A stretch of DNA of 38,983 bases from Chthonomonas calidirosea (GTDB lineage Bacteria; Armatimonadota; Chthonomonadetes; Chthonomonadales; Chthonomonadaceae), in assembly GCA_945878775.1 (NCBI GenBank), contig CAMCUQ010000013.1, positions 1 through 38,983 of the forward strand. The letters are read 5' to 3'. Position 1 is the first letter of the stretch; the number at the start of each line of letters is the position of its first letter. Positions 15,020-22,731 of this stretch are shown here, one piece after another. The notes under the pieces are model-generated. The model did no database searches and was not told the origin of the DNA. It was given only the letters and a program-made list of their open reading frames with translations. The position numbers and the translations under genes are program-made.

Positions 15020-16162
15020 CTACTGTCTAGTTGCCTGTAGTTTCATAATGTAATACTGTTTGCCTCCTCTCAGATTAGAGGCTGCAAAACAAAGTGTCGT
15101 CCCATTTTGAGAGATGCCTATCGTTGCTCCTATATGATTACCGCGAATTGTTTCCTTGGGGTGAAACAAGAGCCACTTTTCATGAGTTTTTAGATCAAAT
15201 AGCCAAACTTTCAACCTCTCTACATCAGTGAGCGGCTTCGCATCATAGTACCCCGCACCAACAAGCCAACTTTGCCTCGTTGCGAAGTCAAACGACATAA
15301 CACCTTCAGAGGAAGACAAGTCTTCTGGAATATGCATATAAAAATCCAATGGTGCTTGAGATGTGCCAACAGAGATACCATCCTCACGCACAAAAACGGC
15401 GTGCCCATTGTCCAAAATATAATTAGGAACGTCTTTATACTCCTTAACTTCACCAATCAATTCTCCATTGGGAATGGATACTGATCCAACGTGTACTACA
15501 TCAGCATTACCATCTTGGCGATATGCAGCAAAGACGGAGATCGCTTGAGGGCTTTTCCATTGGATAATGCCATTAGCCATAAGATAATACTCATTAGGCA
15601 TCTGGCGCGTAAACGCTTTTGTCCAGAGAGAGAGGGTTTTGGAATCGCCTGTAGTTGTATTGACAATACGTAGAACGGTATTGGGTGGTTGGCTCTCATC
15701 GTGTTCAAGCCAAGCGACATATTGGCTATCGGGGGAGAAAATCAATTTCCCAAAGCTTGGACTTGATTGAGGTGAGATGGGAAATGTGTATTTGAACGAC
15801 TTTGCCCATTGTTTTTTCAAATTTTGAGTGTCATAGAGAGTCAAGGTAATCTGATCTCTTGGGCTATATATCTGATATAACATCACCCGCTCTTCGTTTG
15901 GTGACAGTATGGATCTGAGCAATACTCCCGATGGTATCTGCATAATGGTTCTGAGCTGGCGTGTCTTTGTATCATAACAACTGATTCGCTTTTGCCCCTC
16001 AATTAAAACATATCTTCCATATTGTCCCATGTGAACTATACCAGCACTCTCACTTGGAACGTTAAACGACGATACTTTGTAGATGGGTAGACGATTACGT
16101 TTCGTCGTATTTGGCTGAATGAGTATCGCCAATCCTAAAATTAAACTCAGTAGATATTGCAT
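15020..16162 (-). CDS. Secreted TolB-like beta-propeller protein, function unknown
   Basis: 380 residues with a signal peptide (MQYLLSLILGLAILIQPN). Repeated strand units of the form ...LIFSPDSQYVAWLEHD..., ...RYVLIEGQKRISCYDTKTRQL... and ...LKVWLFDLKTHEKWLLFHP... indicate a six- or seven-bladed TolB/WD-type propeller. There is no catalytic domain. AGGAG lies 8 nt before the ATG. The coding region looks more AT-rich than its neighbours. It follows a BlaI-type repressor gene on the same strand (59 bp gap), where a BlaR1 sensor would normally be expected. A periplasmic binding or sensory role is possible but unproven. Confidence 0.7.
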   Translation of the reverse strand: MQYLLSLILGLAILIQPNTTKRNRLPIYKVSSFNVPSESAGIVHMGQYGRYVLIEGQKRISCYDTKTRQLRTIMQIPSGVLLRSILSPNEERVMLYQIYSPRDQITLTLYDTQNLKKQWAKSFKYTFPISPQSSPSFGKLIFSPDSQYVAWLEHDESQPPNTVLRIVNTTTGDSKTLSLWTKAFTRQMPNEYYLMANGIIQWKSPQAISVFAAYRQDGNADVVHVGSVSIPNGELIGEVKEYKDVPNYILDNGHAVFVREDGISVGTSQAPLDFYMHIPEDLSSSEGVMSFDFATRQSWLVGAGYYDAKPLTDVERLKVWLFDLKTHEKWLLFHPKETIRGNHIGATIGISQNGTTLCFAASNLRGGKQYYIMKLQATRQ

Positions 16163-16221
16163 CTCTTCTGCTCCTGAATTTGCAAGAACGCTATAAGAAT
16201 GCCTCCAATTGGGATAAGCTC

Positions 16222-16647
16222 TTAGGCGGCATCATTCCTTGCCCCCAGCCGATTCTGCTGGATCGCCTGCTCTTGACGGTCGAGGGCAGTACGAATATCC
16301 TGTAACTCCTTGGAGCTAAAACCCTCTGTTTGTAGGAGATATTTGATGAGAAGAGCGGGGGAGCCTGCAAAAAGGCGCGTGAGAACATCTTGCATTATGT
16401 CCCCTTTGGCATCGTGTGCCGAAACCATCGGGCGGAAGAGATGCATCCGTGTTCCGGGAACCACCTCGTGCATAACAAGCCCCTTTTTTTCGAGGTTGCG
16501 AAGCACTGTCAATATGGTCGTGTAGGCGAGTTTGCGCTCTTGAGTGAGCGCATTGATAACCTCGTGAACGCTGGCTTGTTGTTGAGTCCAAAGAACGTTT
16601 AGCACGGCGAGTTGTAACTCACCGAGCTCGTTTAATCGAGACGCCAT
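16222..16647 (-). CDS. BlaI/MecI/CopY-family transcriptional repressor
   Basis: 141 residues from ATG 16647; the track start at 16764 adds a non-homologous arginine-rich leader. The winged helix spans about residues 1-75: LGELQLAVLNVLWTQQQASVHEVINAL and RKLAYTTILTVLRNLEKKGLV are textbook BlaI. The C-terminal helices (about 80-125) mediate dimerisation. Family members repress beta-lactamase, copper or cell-wall genes and are usually inactivated by an adjacent BlaR1 metalloprotease. None is seen here: neighbours are a TolB-like propeller downstream and a secreted GH-like protein upstream. It probably represses its own operon. No clear TACA-N-TGTA site was found upstream. Confidence 0.88.
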   Translation of the reverse strand: MASRLNELGELQLAVLNVLWTQQQASVHEVINALTQERKLAYTTILTVLRNLEKKGLVMHEVVPGTRMHLFRPMVSAHDAKGDIMQDVLTRLFAGSPALLIKYLLQTEGFSSKELQDIRTALDRQEQAIQQNRLGARNDAA

Positions 16648-16810
16648 CCGTATACTCACTTTCTGTAGGTGTCGCCTTCTCCTTTTCGAGTGCCTGAGGA
16701 GGTGCTCGTCTCCGGGGGAGAGGCGATCTGTTATGAGGGGGAACCAAGACCAAAAACAAGGCAATAGAGCGGATTTGGCATGGCGTTGCCGTTAGAAATC
16801 TATGTGGTTA

Positions 16811-19534
16811 TTAGGGTCTACGTTTGGTTATGTCGAATTTCTCTCCAGTGAGGGGTGTGTTCAGCGGCACAGGGCGAATCGTACCGTTGGGAGTAAAACC
16901 TGCCGGCGTGATCATAATGGCGTCTATCGCGAAGGAGTACTCCTGTTTTGCCTGATTGGGACCAATGACATAGAGGCTGATAGATTGACCGGGACCCTTT
17001 TTAAGATTGGCTGTGCCAAGCATAGTCCACCCAAACTCTTGCCCCAAGTATCTCTCACCCACCACACGTTTGGTTTCAGGATCGCGCTCAGGCTCCGAGT
17101 TCATTCGCCAACGGAACGGCGAAGTTGATCGTCCTGGTATGCTTCCCGCCAGCCAAACGTTATAGCGACCATCATCTAAGACATCAAAATTATACCTCAC
17201 GCCATACCCAAATCTACCGGGTGGTGATTGTGCCTGAAGCTTGAGATAGGAACCTCGACTCGCCTCCACATTCAAGGCGACCTCCGTGAAAGTGTGGATG
17301 TCTCGGAAAGGGCGCTCTCCTTCAATCCAAATATAGGGGACGGTATGATCGATTATCTCGTCTAATTCTGGGCGTGATTGAATAAAGGCGATCTCAAAGT
17401 TGCGTTGTGCAAAATAGTTTTTTGCCTGCTCTAGTCGCGCTCTCTCCTGAAGTCCTGTTGTCACCTTCTGCCGAACGCCTATGTCCGTCAAACCTTGGAA
17501 CTGTATGATGGTGTCAAAGGCGGCTTCCGCTGGGAAGAGCGTCTGTTTGTTGGGAACGAAGATCGTGGGTTTGTCATCCAGAACCACTTCGATCACATCT
17601 TTGCTTATTACTTTGATGGGAACAGGGGTTCCATCTGCGCGAAATGCGAAAATGTCTTTTGGGCGTCCCACTACGAAGTGAGTCTTGCGCGGACCACGAA
17701 GCGATTGGATTACGTAGCGGGAGACGCTGTCACCATTCTTGAGCGAGTAGCCCGAATAGGCGGGCCACCAATCCAGTGCCTCTCCCTGAACGAATCTTCC
17801 CATCCAGAGGACTCTGGTTGTGCCTGGAACAATGCCATAATGCCCGTTGCCCGGAGAATATTGTGGGAAGGTGAGCGTTTGGGGCGCATCGTTGACCAAA
17901 GTGCCAGATATGCGCTGGACGTTGGAAAGGCTCTCGGCAAGCCATGTTAGGCTTTGATCCGAAGTGAGCCAGTCGTAGAGTTGTTTAGGCTCGCTGTGGA
18001 AAGTTGCGAAGTAGTATCCTTTAAAGCCATAGCGCACGGACTGGTCAATGTCGTTTGCCAATGCCCCCGCTACGGTATAGGTAGGCGGAGCATTGTCACT
18101 CTTGTTTGGGTCGGGTGGGGTGTCATAGAGGGCAGGCTCCGCCTCCACCTCTGTAATGAGACTCCAAAGAGTGCGTTTCCCTTGTTCGAGGGCACTATAG
18201 GCGGGCGCAAGAATCTTGTTGGCGAAGGTAGGATCACTGGATTTCAGAGCGACACTAAGACCATCGTAGCCCCCCTCCGTATCAGGATTGAGGAAGATGG
18301 GGTGCAACTGGGTCCATGTATAGACCACAGGAACACTGACGACTTGCTTCTTGAGGAGGTTCGCCATAGTGTTCATGTAGTAGAGGATGCTCTCATTCCG
18401 AAACTGAAGGAAGTCCTGCCACCATTTGGAAAGTCGCGTGTCGCCTGTTGGTACAGAACGCCGCTTTTGCTTGTCAAAATAAAAGGGAATGCCTCTGTTA
18501 TTTGCCCACAGTGGAATGAGCTGTGCCAGTTGGGCATGGGTCTTGATGTCGCTCTCCACTAGCCCCCAATTTTGTCGAATCTCTTCCAGGTTTGGGTACT
18601 GACGCCCAAGCCACGCCTCAAACTCCACTTGAAAACTTGCCGAATCGGGGATCAGATAGTCTGTCTCGCCCTCCATGCCGATGTGTCGCGCCAACGGATC
18701 GAGGAAAAAGCGTAATCCCGCCCCAAACTTTATCTGTTTGAGATAGGAAATGAGTTTATCACGATAGGCATCGAAGCCTGACCAGAGATCGGGAATAGAT
18801 TCTGAATGTGCAGGAAGAGTCTTATGTGGATAGAGGAGCGCAACGGTGCGCCCTGTTCCGGCAGGAGGCTCAACGGGAATGGCGATCACGGGAGACGTGA
18901 TTTTTGCGATGGAATTTTGAAGAACAGGGCGGCTGTTGCTGATGTCGTAGAGATAGTAGAGGGCACTATCGGTATTTGTGACGGTCCACTGGGCAGTGAG
19001 GCTTTCGCGGGTATCGTAACGATAGGTGCTTGGCTTGACTACGGTTCCTGTGAGTGGGGTGGTCATGCCAATCCCAAACGACAGCCCATACTGAAATTGG
19101 TTGTTATCGAGATAGCTTATGAGGCGTTGAAAAGCGGGAAGGGGAATCTCCATCAAAGGTCGGTCTTGCCATATCAGCAAGTCCTTTAGCCCCTTTGCGG
19201 TCAGTGCCTCTAGTGCCTTTATGTCGGCTTTCCAAGCTGCCTCTGAGGGGTCTTTTAGGGAAGACGGAATGAATCTGCCTCCCACGGGAAAGTAGGGCTT
19301 CGTGTCCCAGAGTAGGGTGTGCCGTTCGTTAATTGACCAGTTATGGACTCCACCAGTAGCATCGGTGTAGATGCCGGACGTGACTATCTTCTGAGGAGAC
19401 GTCTGGTAGAGTGAGGTCTCAACCTGTGGTTGAGGTTGTCTCTGTTGTGCGAATGTGGGGGCGACACTGCCACTGAGCAAGGCAAGGGGCAAAAGAGTGT
19501 TACGCCAAACAACAAGCCGAGTTGAACTCATCAT
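16811..19534 (-). CDS. Large secreted glycoside-hydrolase-like protein (GH-A/GH42-like barrel)
   Basis: About 907 residues from ATG 19534. The track start at 19657 would overlap the ASCH gene and lacks a signal peptide; from 19534 a signal sequence (LVVWRNTLLPLALLSGSVAPTFAQ) is visible. Residues about 60-520 look like a TIM-barrel glycosidase: WDTKPYFPVGGRFIP at the barrel entry and FEAWLGRQYPNLEEIRQNWG, a pattern typical of GH42 beta-galactosidases. ITEVEAEPALYD could hold a catalytic glutamate, but the acid/base pair cannot be assigned. The C-terminal 150 residues (YIWIEGERPF..., WLAGSIPGRS...) resemble a carbohydrate-binding jelly roll. Substrate unknown. It lies upstream of the BlaI gene on the same strand. 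Confidence 0.7.
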   Translation of the reverse strand: MMSSTRLVVWRNTLLPLALLSGSVAPTFAQQRQPQPQVETSLYQTSPQKIVTSGIYTDATGGVHNWSINERHTLLWDTKPYFPVGGRFIPSSLKDPSEAAWKADIKALEALTAKGLKDLLIWQDRPLMEIPLPAFQRLISYLDNNQFQYGLSFGIGMTTPLTGTVVKPSTYRYDTRESLTAQWTVTNTDSALYYLYDISNSRPVLQNSIAKITSPVIAIPVEPPAGTGRTVALLYPHKTLPAHSESIPDLWSGFDAYRDKLISYLKQIKFGAGLRFFLDPLARHIGMEGETDYLIPDSASFQVEFEAWLGRQYPNLEEIRQNWGLVESDIKTHAQLAQLIPLWANNRGIPFYFDKQKRRSVPTGDTRLSKWWQDFLQFRNESILYYMNTMANLLKKQVVSVPVVYTWTQLHPIFLNPDTEGGYDGLSVALKSSDPTFANKILAPAYSALEQGKRTLWSLITEVEAEPALYDTPPDPNKSDNAPPTYTVAGALANDIDQSVRYGFKGYYFATFHSEPKQLYDWLTSDQSLTWLAESLSNVQRISGTLVNDAPQTLTFPQYSPGNGHYGIVPGTTRVLWMGRFVQGEALDWWPAYSGYSLKNGDSVSRYVIQSLRGPRKTHFVVGRPKDIFAFRADGTPVPIKVISKDVIEVVLDDKPTIFVPNKQTLFPAEAAFDTIIQFQGLTDIGVRQKVTTGLQERARLEQAKNYFAQRNFEIAFIQSRPELDEIIDHTVPYIWIEGERPFRDIHTFTEVALNVEASRGSYLKLQAQSPPGRFGYGVRYNFDVLDDGRYNVWLAGSIPGRSTSPFRWRMNSEPERDPETKRVVGERYLGQEFGWTMLGTANLKKGPGQSISLYVIGPNQAKQEYSFAIDAIMITPAGFTPNGTIRPVPLNTPLTGEKFDITKRRP

Positions 19535-19589
19535 TAAGGGGGGTGTCCTGTCTAGTTGCCGAGGTGGGGCATGGGCGGGACCGCGCGTC

Positions 19590-19940
19590 TTAGTATTCGG
19601 AAACAGGTGAGAAATGTATGATCGTGACGGTGTCTTCAACCGAAATATCTGCGCCATAGAGCCGTTGCATGAGGTGCACTACATCTTCAGTCGTCCGAAA
19701 CTCAGGGTTCTCTTTTTGTACTTCACGGGGGGAGAGTTGATCAATGGTCTTGACCTCAACTCTGTCGAGAATACAAGTGAACAGTTTTTGGCGACGCCCA
19801 AATCGGGGACCGATTGTCACCCATGCCAGCATACCCGATTGGTACTTGTCCGATTTGTCGCCTAGTCGTATGGTCAGGGTCTTGCGTCCATTTTTGAGAA
19901 CCTCTTCATAGAACTCCGAATAAAAGTTCAGGGCATACAT
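19590..19940 (-). CDS. ASCH domain protein
   Basis: 116 residues, the size of stand-alone ASCH proteins. The N-terminal LNFYSEFYEEVLKNGRKTLTIRLGDKSDKYQSGMLAWVTIG matches the ASCH beta-barrel with its conserved K-T-x-R-x-G pattern. ASCH domains are RNA-binding and PUA-like; some members hydrolyse N4-acetylcytidine (YqfB) and others act as coactivators or RNases. The role here is open. A sigma70 promoter (TTGACG-17-TAATAT) lies about 40 bp upstream, so the gene is independently transcribed; the large GH-like gene follows 55 bp downstream and could be read from the same promoter. Confidence 0.85.
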   Translation of the reverse strand: MYALNFYSEFYEEVLKNGRKTLTIRLGDKSDKYQSGMLAWVTIGPRFGRRQKLFTCILDRVEVKTIDQLSPREVQKENPEFRTTEDVVHLMQRLYGADISVEDTVTIIHFSPVSEY

Positions 19941-19987
19941 CAGGTTGGTTTCGTTCCTTCTTGCAGAGAGATAGACTTATGCCTCAC

Positions 19988-20016
19988 ATATTATCATATA
20001 AAGCGCATGGCGTCAA
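19988..20016 (-). promoter_or_regulatory. Promoter of the ASCH gene
   Basis: On the minus strand TTGACG (20016-20011) and TAATAT (19993-19988) are separated by exactly 17 bp. The predicted start is near 19981, giving a leader of about 40 nt to the ATG at 19940. Confidence 0.65.
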
Positions 20017-20104
20017 CCGCTATCAGCGCCTGCGGGTTGTCCGCATTGTGAGAATTCGCTCATCCGTTGTAAATTACACGGTGTCTCTGTGAGGAGAAGG
20101 CACG

Positions 20105-20191
20105 ATGCGCCCTGCGGATATTGACGCTGTGGAGAGTGTGGAAAGTTCTATGCCACGGCATCCTGCTTTTGATAGGGATAGAATGTCGTGA
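20105..20191 (+). CDS. Candidate small protein (28 aa) not in the ORF track
   Basis: ATG at 20105 follows a strong SD (GAGGAGAAGG) by 4-8 nt and reads 28 codons (MRPADIDAVESVESSMPRHP...) to TGA at 20191. A possible promoter, TTGTGA-18-TAAATT, lies just upstream, and the hairpin at 20242-20277 could stop transcription in this direction too. The peptide is charged, not hydrophobic, so it is not an obvious toxin or membrane peptide. No family is recognised. This is the only plausible gene in the 358-bp interval 19941-20298. Confidence 0.3.
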   Translation: MRPADIDAVESVESSMPRHPAFDRDRMS

Positions 20192-20234
20192 GATGGGTGC
20201 TAGGAAGGGGTTGGCTGGAACAGACAAAGCACAC

Positions 20235-20277
20235 AAAAAAACAGAGTGCAAGTGGTATGACTTTCACCTACACTCCG
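20235..20277 (-). terminator. Rho-independent terminator of the LolA-like gene
   Basis: On the minus strand CGGAGTGTAGGTG pairs with CACTTGCACTCTG (13 bp with G-U pairs) around a 10-nt loop and is followed directly by seven Ts. It starts 22 nt after the stop codon at 20299. In the plus direction the stem is followed by TTATTATCTT, so it may work both ways. Confidence 0.85.
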
Positions 20278-20298
20278 TTATTATCTTGCTAAATTCAA

Positions 20299-21135
20299 TT
20301 AGCGGGTCTCTTCAAAAATCTGCTTGGCTCCGGCAGGGGGCGCGAAACGGAATGAATCGAAGTTAAGTGGCGAATTGGGTTGCTGGTCTTTATGATCCTC
20401 TTCAAGCACCATGCCTTGAACCAAGAGGCGTTCTTTCACGCCGGGGCGCTGGAGCTTGACTTGCCACATGATGTTCATAACGGCGCGAGTAACGAGATAG
20501 GTCTGCTTATCTATCCAAAGGCGTACCACGCAACGATTTGCCATGAAGTTCTGCTTGCCCACCATGCCTGTCAACCAAGTCATATCAACGGGCGATTGTA
20601 TGACGTAGTTATCCTTGCCGCCACGTTTCTCTGCGGGAAGTACCTTGAAAGCTTTGGCTTCGCGTGGGAGGTCTTTGGCGATCATGAAGCCGACCGGACT
20701 CAGTAACTGCTGAATATTCATATCCAAAAGCTCTTTCGCGACCTTCTCGTATTGAGCGACGGTGGTGACAAAATTGCCTGTGTAGTTGCGTTGGGTGAAG
20801 ATGTTTTGGCGACCGCCATAGATGGTTACTTTTTTACCGTCGGAATATATTTGTAGGGTTCCCGACTGTGGGTCTGAAGTCGTCGAAACGAACGCAGAGG
20901 GCTTTTGGTATTTCAGGCTTGCTGTCTGAATCTGTTGGGGACCACCCAACACGACGATCTTTGCTTCCGAAGTCTCCGAGTAGGTATTTAAGTTGTGATA
21001 GGTTTGTATCATCTTTCGCGCGATGGCGTTGCCGTCTTGTGCGTGCGCCATTGGGAGTATTGTGATCCCCATTCCCAATATGAGTGCTATGGGAGCGAGG
21101 GAACGGAATGCGCGGTGTGTGGGTTTGAAGAACAC
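20299..21135 (-). CDS. Exported LolA-like/DUF2092-type protein
   Basis: 278 residues from a GTG at 21135, chosen because AAGGAGG sits 6 nt upstream; the track's ATG at 21177 has no SD and lies within the leader. A signal peptide (SLAPIALILGMGITILPMAHA) precedes the mature domain. The pattern ARKMIQTYHNLNTYSETSEAKI, then ASLKYQKPSAFVSTTSDPQSGTLQIYSDGKKVTIYG, is that of LolA/LppX-like beta-half-barrels and DUF2092 proteins, which bind lipids or lipoproteins in the periplasm. The C-terminal FDSFRFAPPAGAKQI is also typical. It has its own promoter (TTGACA-16-TATACT) and terminator, so it is a single-gene unit. Confidence 0.75.
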   Translation of the reverse strand: MFFKPTHRAFRSLAPIALILGMGITILPMAHAQDGNAIARKMIQTYHNLNTYSETSEAKIVVLGGPQQIQTASLKYQKPSAFVSTTSDPQSGTLQIYSDGKKVTIYGGRQNIFTQRNYTGNFVTTVAQYEKVAKELLDMNIQQLLSPVGFMIAKDLPREAKAFKVLPAEKRGGKDNYVIQSPVDMTWLTGMVGKQNFMANRCVVRLWIDKQTYLVTRAVMNIMWQVKLQRPGVKERLLVQGMVLEEDHKDQQPNSPLNFDSFRFAPPAGAKQIFEETR

Positions 21136-21202
21136 TTGCTTCCTCCTTGTAAGTTGACTGAACCCGTATAATGTCATTATGGTTTATTGTACCCTAGTCT
21201 AT

Positions 21203-21230
21203 AGTATACAACGAACTCCTGTTTTGTCAA
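21203..21230 (-). promoter_or_regulatory. Promoter of the LolA-like gene
   Basis: On the minus strand TTGACA (21230-21225) and TATACT (21208-21203) are 16 bp apart. The predicted start near 21196 gives a leader of about 60 nt, ending in AAGGAGG and GTG at 21135. Confidence 0.7.
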
Positions 21231-21317
21231 CGGGTGTTTCACCTCTCCCACCAACGCGCCTCTCTCTACTCTTCATGCGAAAATGCGATCTCAGAATGCT
21301 TTGCACGGTATAAGGTT

Positions 21318-21365
21318 TTCTGGCTCCCAAACAAGCGAAAGAGATCGTTTGCCTGAGAGCCAGAA
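21318..21365. terminator. Hairpin downstream of the GFO/IDH/MocA gene
   Basis: TTCTGGCTC pairs with GAGCCAGAA (9 bp), and an inner CAAAC/GTTTG stem extends it across a small internal loop. It lies about 55 nt beyond the oxidoreductase stop codon. No U-run follows on either strand, so it is a possible Rho-assisted terminator or 3'-end stabiliser. Confidence 0.4.
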
Positions 21366-21419
21366 GGTTCCTCTGTCTGCGGTTATACGTTGCGATGCTT
21401 CTTTTGCAAGGCGAGAAAA

Positions 21420-22706
21420 TTACACCTTCCACCCTGATCGATAGTGTGCCTGAATAAGAGCATCGGCGGCAGGGCAGTTTTTGGCACGCAGGCGCTTGGC
21501 ATCCCATTCTAATTTTTGCCCCACACGGAAGGCGACATTCCCAAGCAGAACGGATTCAGTGAGCGCACCGCTGTAGTCAAAGTTGCAGGTGGTGGGACCT
21601 CCTGTTTTGCACGCCTGTATCCATTCGTTGTGGTGACCAATCGAGTTGGGAATGGAGGGGGTGGGGGGAGTATAGTCCTTGAAGTCGTTTTCAGGGAACA
21701 ACTTATACTGCCCGTAGTCCGCCATCATCATGCCTTTATCTCCAATAAAGAGGTTGCCTCCGCCCCATTGTGGCAACCCCTTCTCCTTGAGAATAGGAGG
21801 TGTGCGATCACCGTCGTACCAAGTGAGTTGAACCTCTTTGCGCTTGCCTTGTGCGGGGAAAGTGTAGTGAACGGTGATCCAAGGCGGAGTTGCATAGGGA
21901 TGTACGGCGGGACCCTCTGCTGAGACCTGAGAGGGATGGCGTAGCCCCAATGCCCAGAACGGTAAATCCATGTGGTGACACGCCATATCGCCGAGGGTTC
22001 CCCCTCCAAAGTCCCAATAACCGCGCCAGGTTGCGGGCAAGTAGTCGGGATGGTAGGGACGCTCGTCTGCGGGTCCAAGCCACTCATTCCAGTGGATATG
22101 GGCAGGAACGGCAGGGGTGTCTGTAGGCTTGTCTTTGCCAGACCAAACCTTGCTCACCCAAGTATGAACCTCCGTCACATTCCCAATCGCGCCACTCTGG
22201 AGAACCTCTACCACACGACGGTAGTTGTTCTCTGCGTGTATCTGCGTTCCCATCTGAGTGACACGCTTATATTTTTTTGCTAGCTCCGCGATCTTGCGTG
22301 CCTCCGAAACGGTGTGCGTGAGAGGTTTTTCGCAGTACGCATGAAGCCCCGCATGGAGTGCAAGCGATGTTGCGGGGGCGTGATGATGATCTGGTGTGCT
22401 TATCACAACGGCATCAAGACCCTTCATCTCCAGCATTTTGCGATAATCGTTATAGACCTTGGCTTGTGGGAATCGTGCCTTTGCCCGCGTTAGGTAGTTG
22501 TCGTTCGTATCACAAAGCGCAACGATATTTTGGCTCGCGACTCCGTTCAAGTTATCGCCGCCTCGGTTATCCACTCCAATAATGCCGAGGTTTAGCTTGT
22601 CGTGAATCGAGTCTTGGTTTCCTTGCGCCGCATTAACCAAGGTCATGCCTGCGCCCAGAAAGAGACCCTTTTGTAGAAACCTACGCCTACTGAAATCTTC
22701 TGCCAT
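21420..22706 (-). CDS. TAT-exported GFO/IDH/MocA-family oxidoreductase
   Basis: 428 residues. The N-terminus MAEDFSRRRFLQKGLFLGAGMTL is a twin-arginine signal, so the protein is exported folded with its cofactor. The Rossmann domain follows: LNLGIIGVDNRGGDN, then DAVVISTPDHHHAPATSLALHAGLHAYCEKPLTHTVSEA, where EKP is the family hallmark lysine region. The C-terminal domain has WNEWLGPADERPYHP and WDFGGGTLGDMACHHMD, with the conserved histidine-rich active-site segment. Such exported dehydrogenases are frequent in Planctomycetes and Armatimonadetes and act on sugars or sugar derivatives; the substrate is unknown. AAAGGAG lies 9 nt before the ATG. It could work with DUF1080 proteins on 3-keto-glycosides. 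Confidence 0.93.
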   Translation of the reverse strand: MAEDFSRRRFLQKGLFLGAGMTLVNAAQGNQDSIHDKLNLGIIGVDNRGGDNLNGVASQNIVALCDTNDNYLTRAKARFPQAKVYNDYRKMLEMKGLDAVVISTPDHHHAPATSLALHAGLHAYCEKPLTHTVSEARKIAELAKKYKRVTQMGTQIHAENNYRRVVEVLQSGAIGNVTEVHTWVSKVWSGKDKPTDTPAVPAHIHWNEWLGPADERPYHPDYLPATWRGYWDFGGGTLGDMACHHMDLPFWALGLRHPSQVSAEGPAVHPYATPPWITVHYTFPAQGKRKEVQLTWYDGDRTPPILKEKGLPQWGGGNLFIGDKGMMMADYGQYKLFPENDFKDYTPPTPSIPNSIGHHNEWIQACKTGGPTTCNFDYSGALTESVLLGNVAFRVGQKLEWDAKRLRAKNCPAADALIQAHYRSGWKV

Positions 22707-22731
22707 GCTCCCGCTCCTTTAGAATCGAGTG

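Noticed and set aside
19534-19657. Long N-terminal extension of the GH-like protein
   Set aside because: It overlaps the well-supported ASCH gene and would bury the signal peptide; the start at 19534 fits better.
21199-21507. Minus-strand 102-aa ORF after the oxidoreductase
   Set aside because: It starts inside the oxidoreductase gene in another frame, lacks an SD, and crosses the LolA-like promoter.
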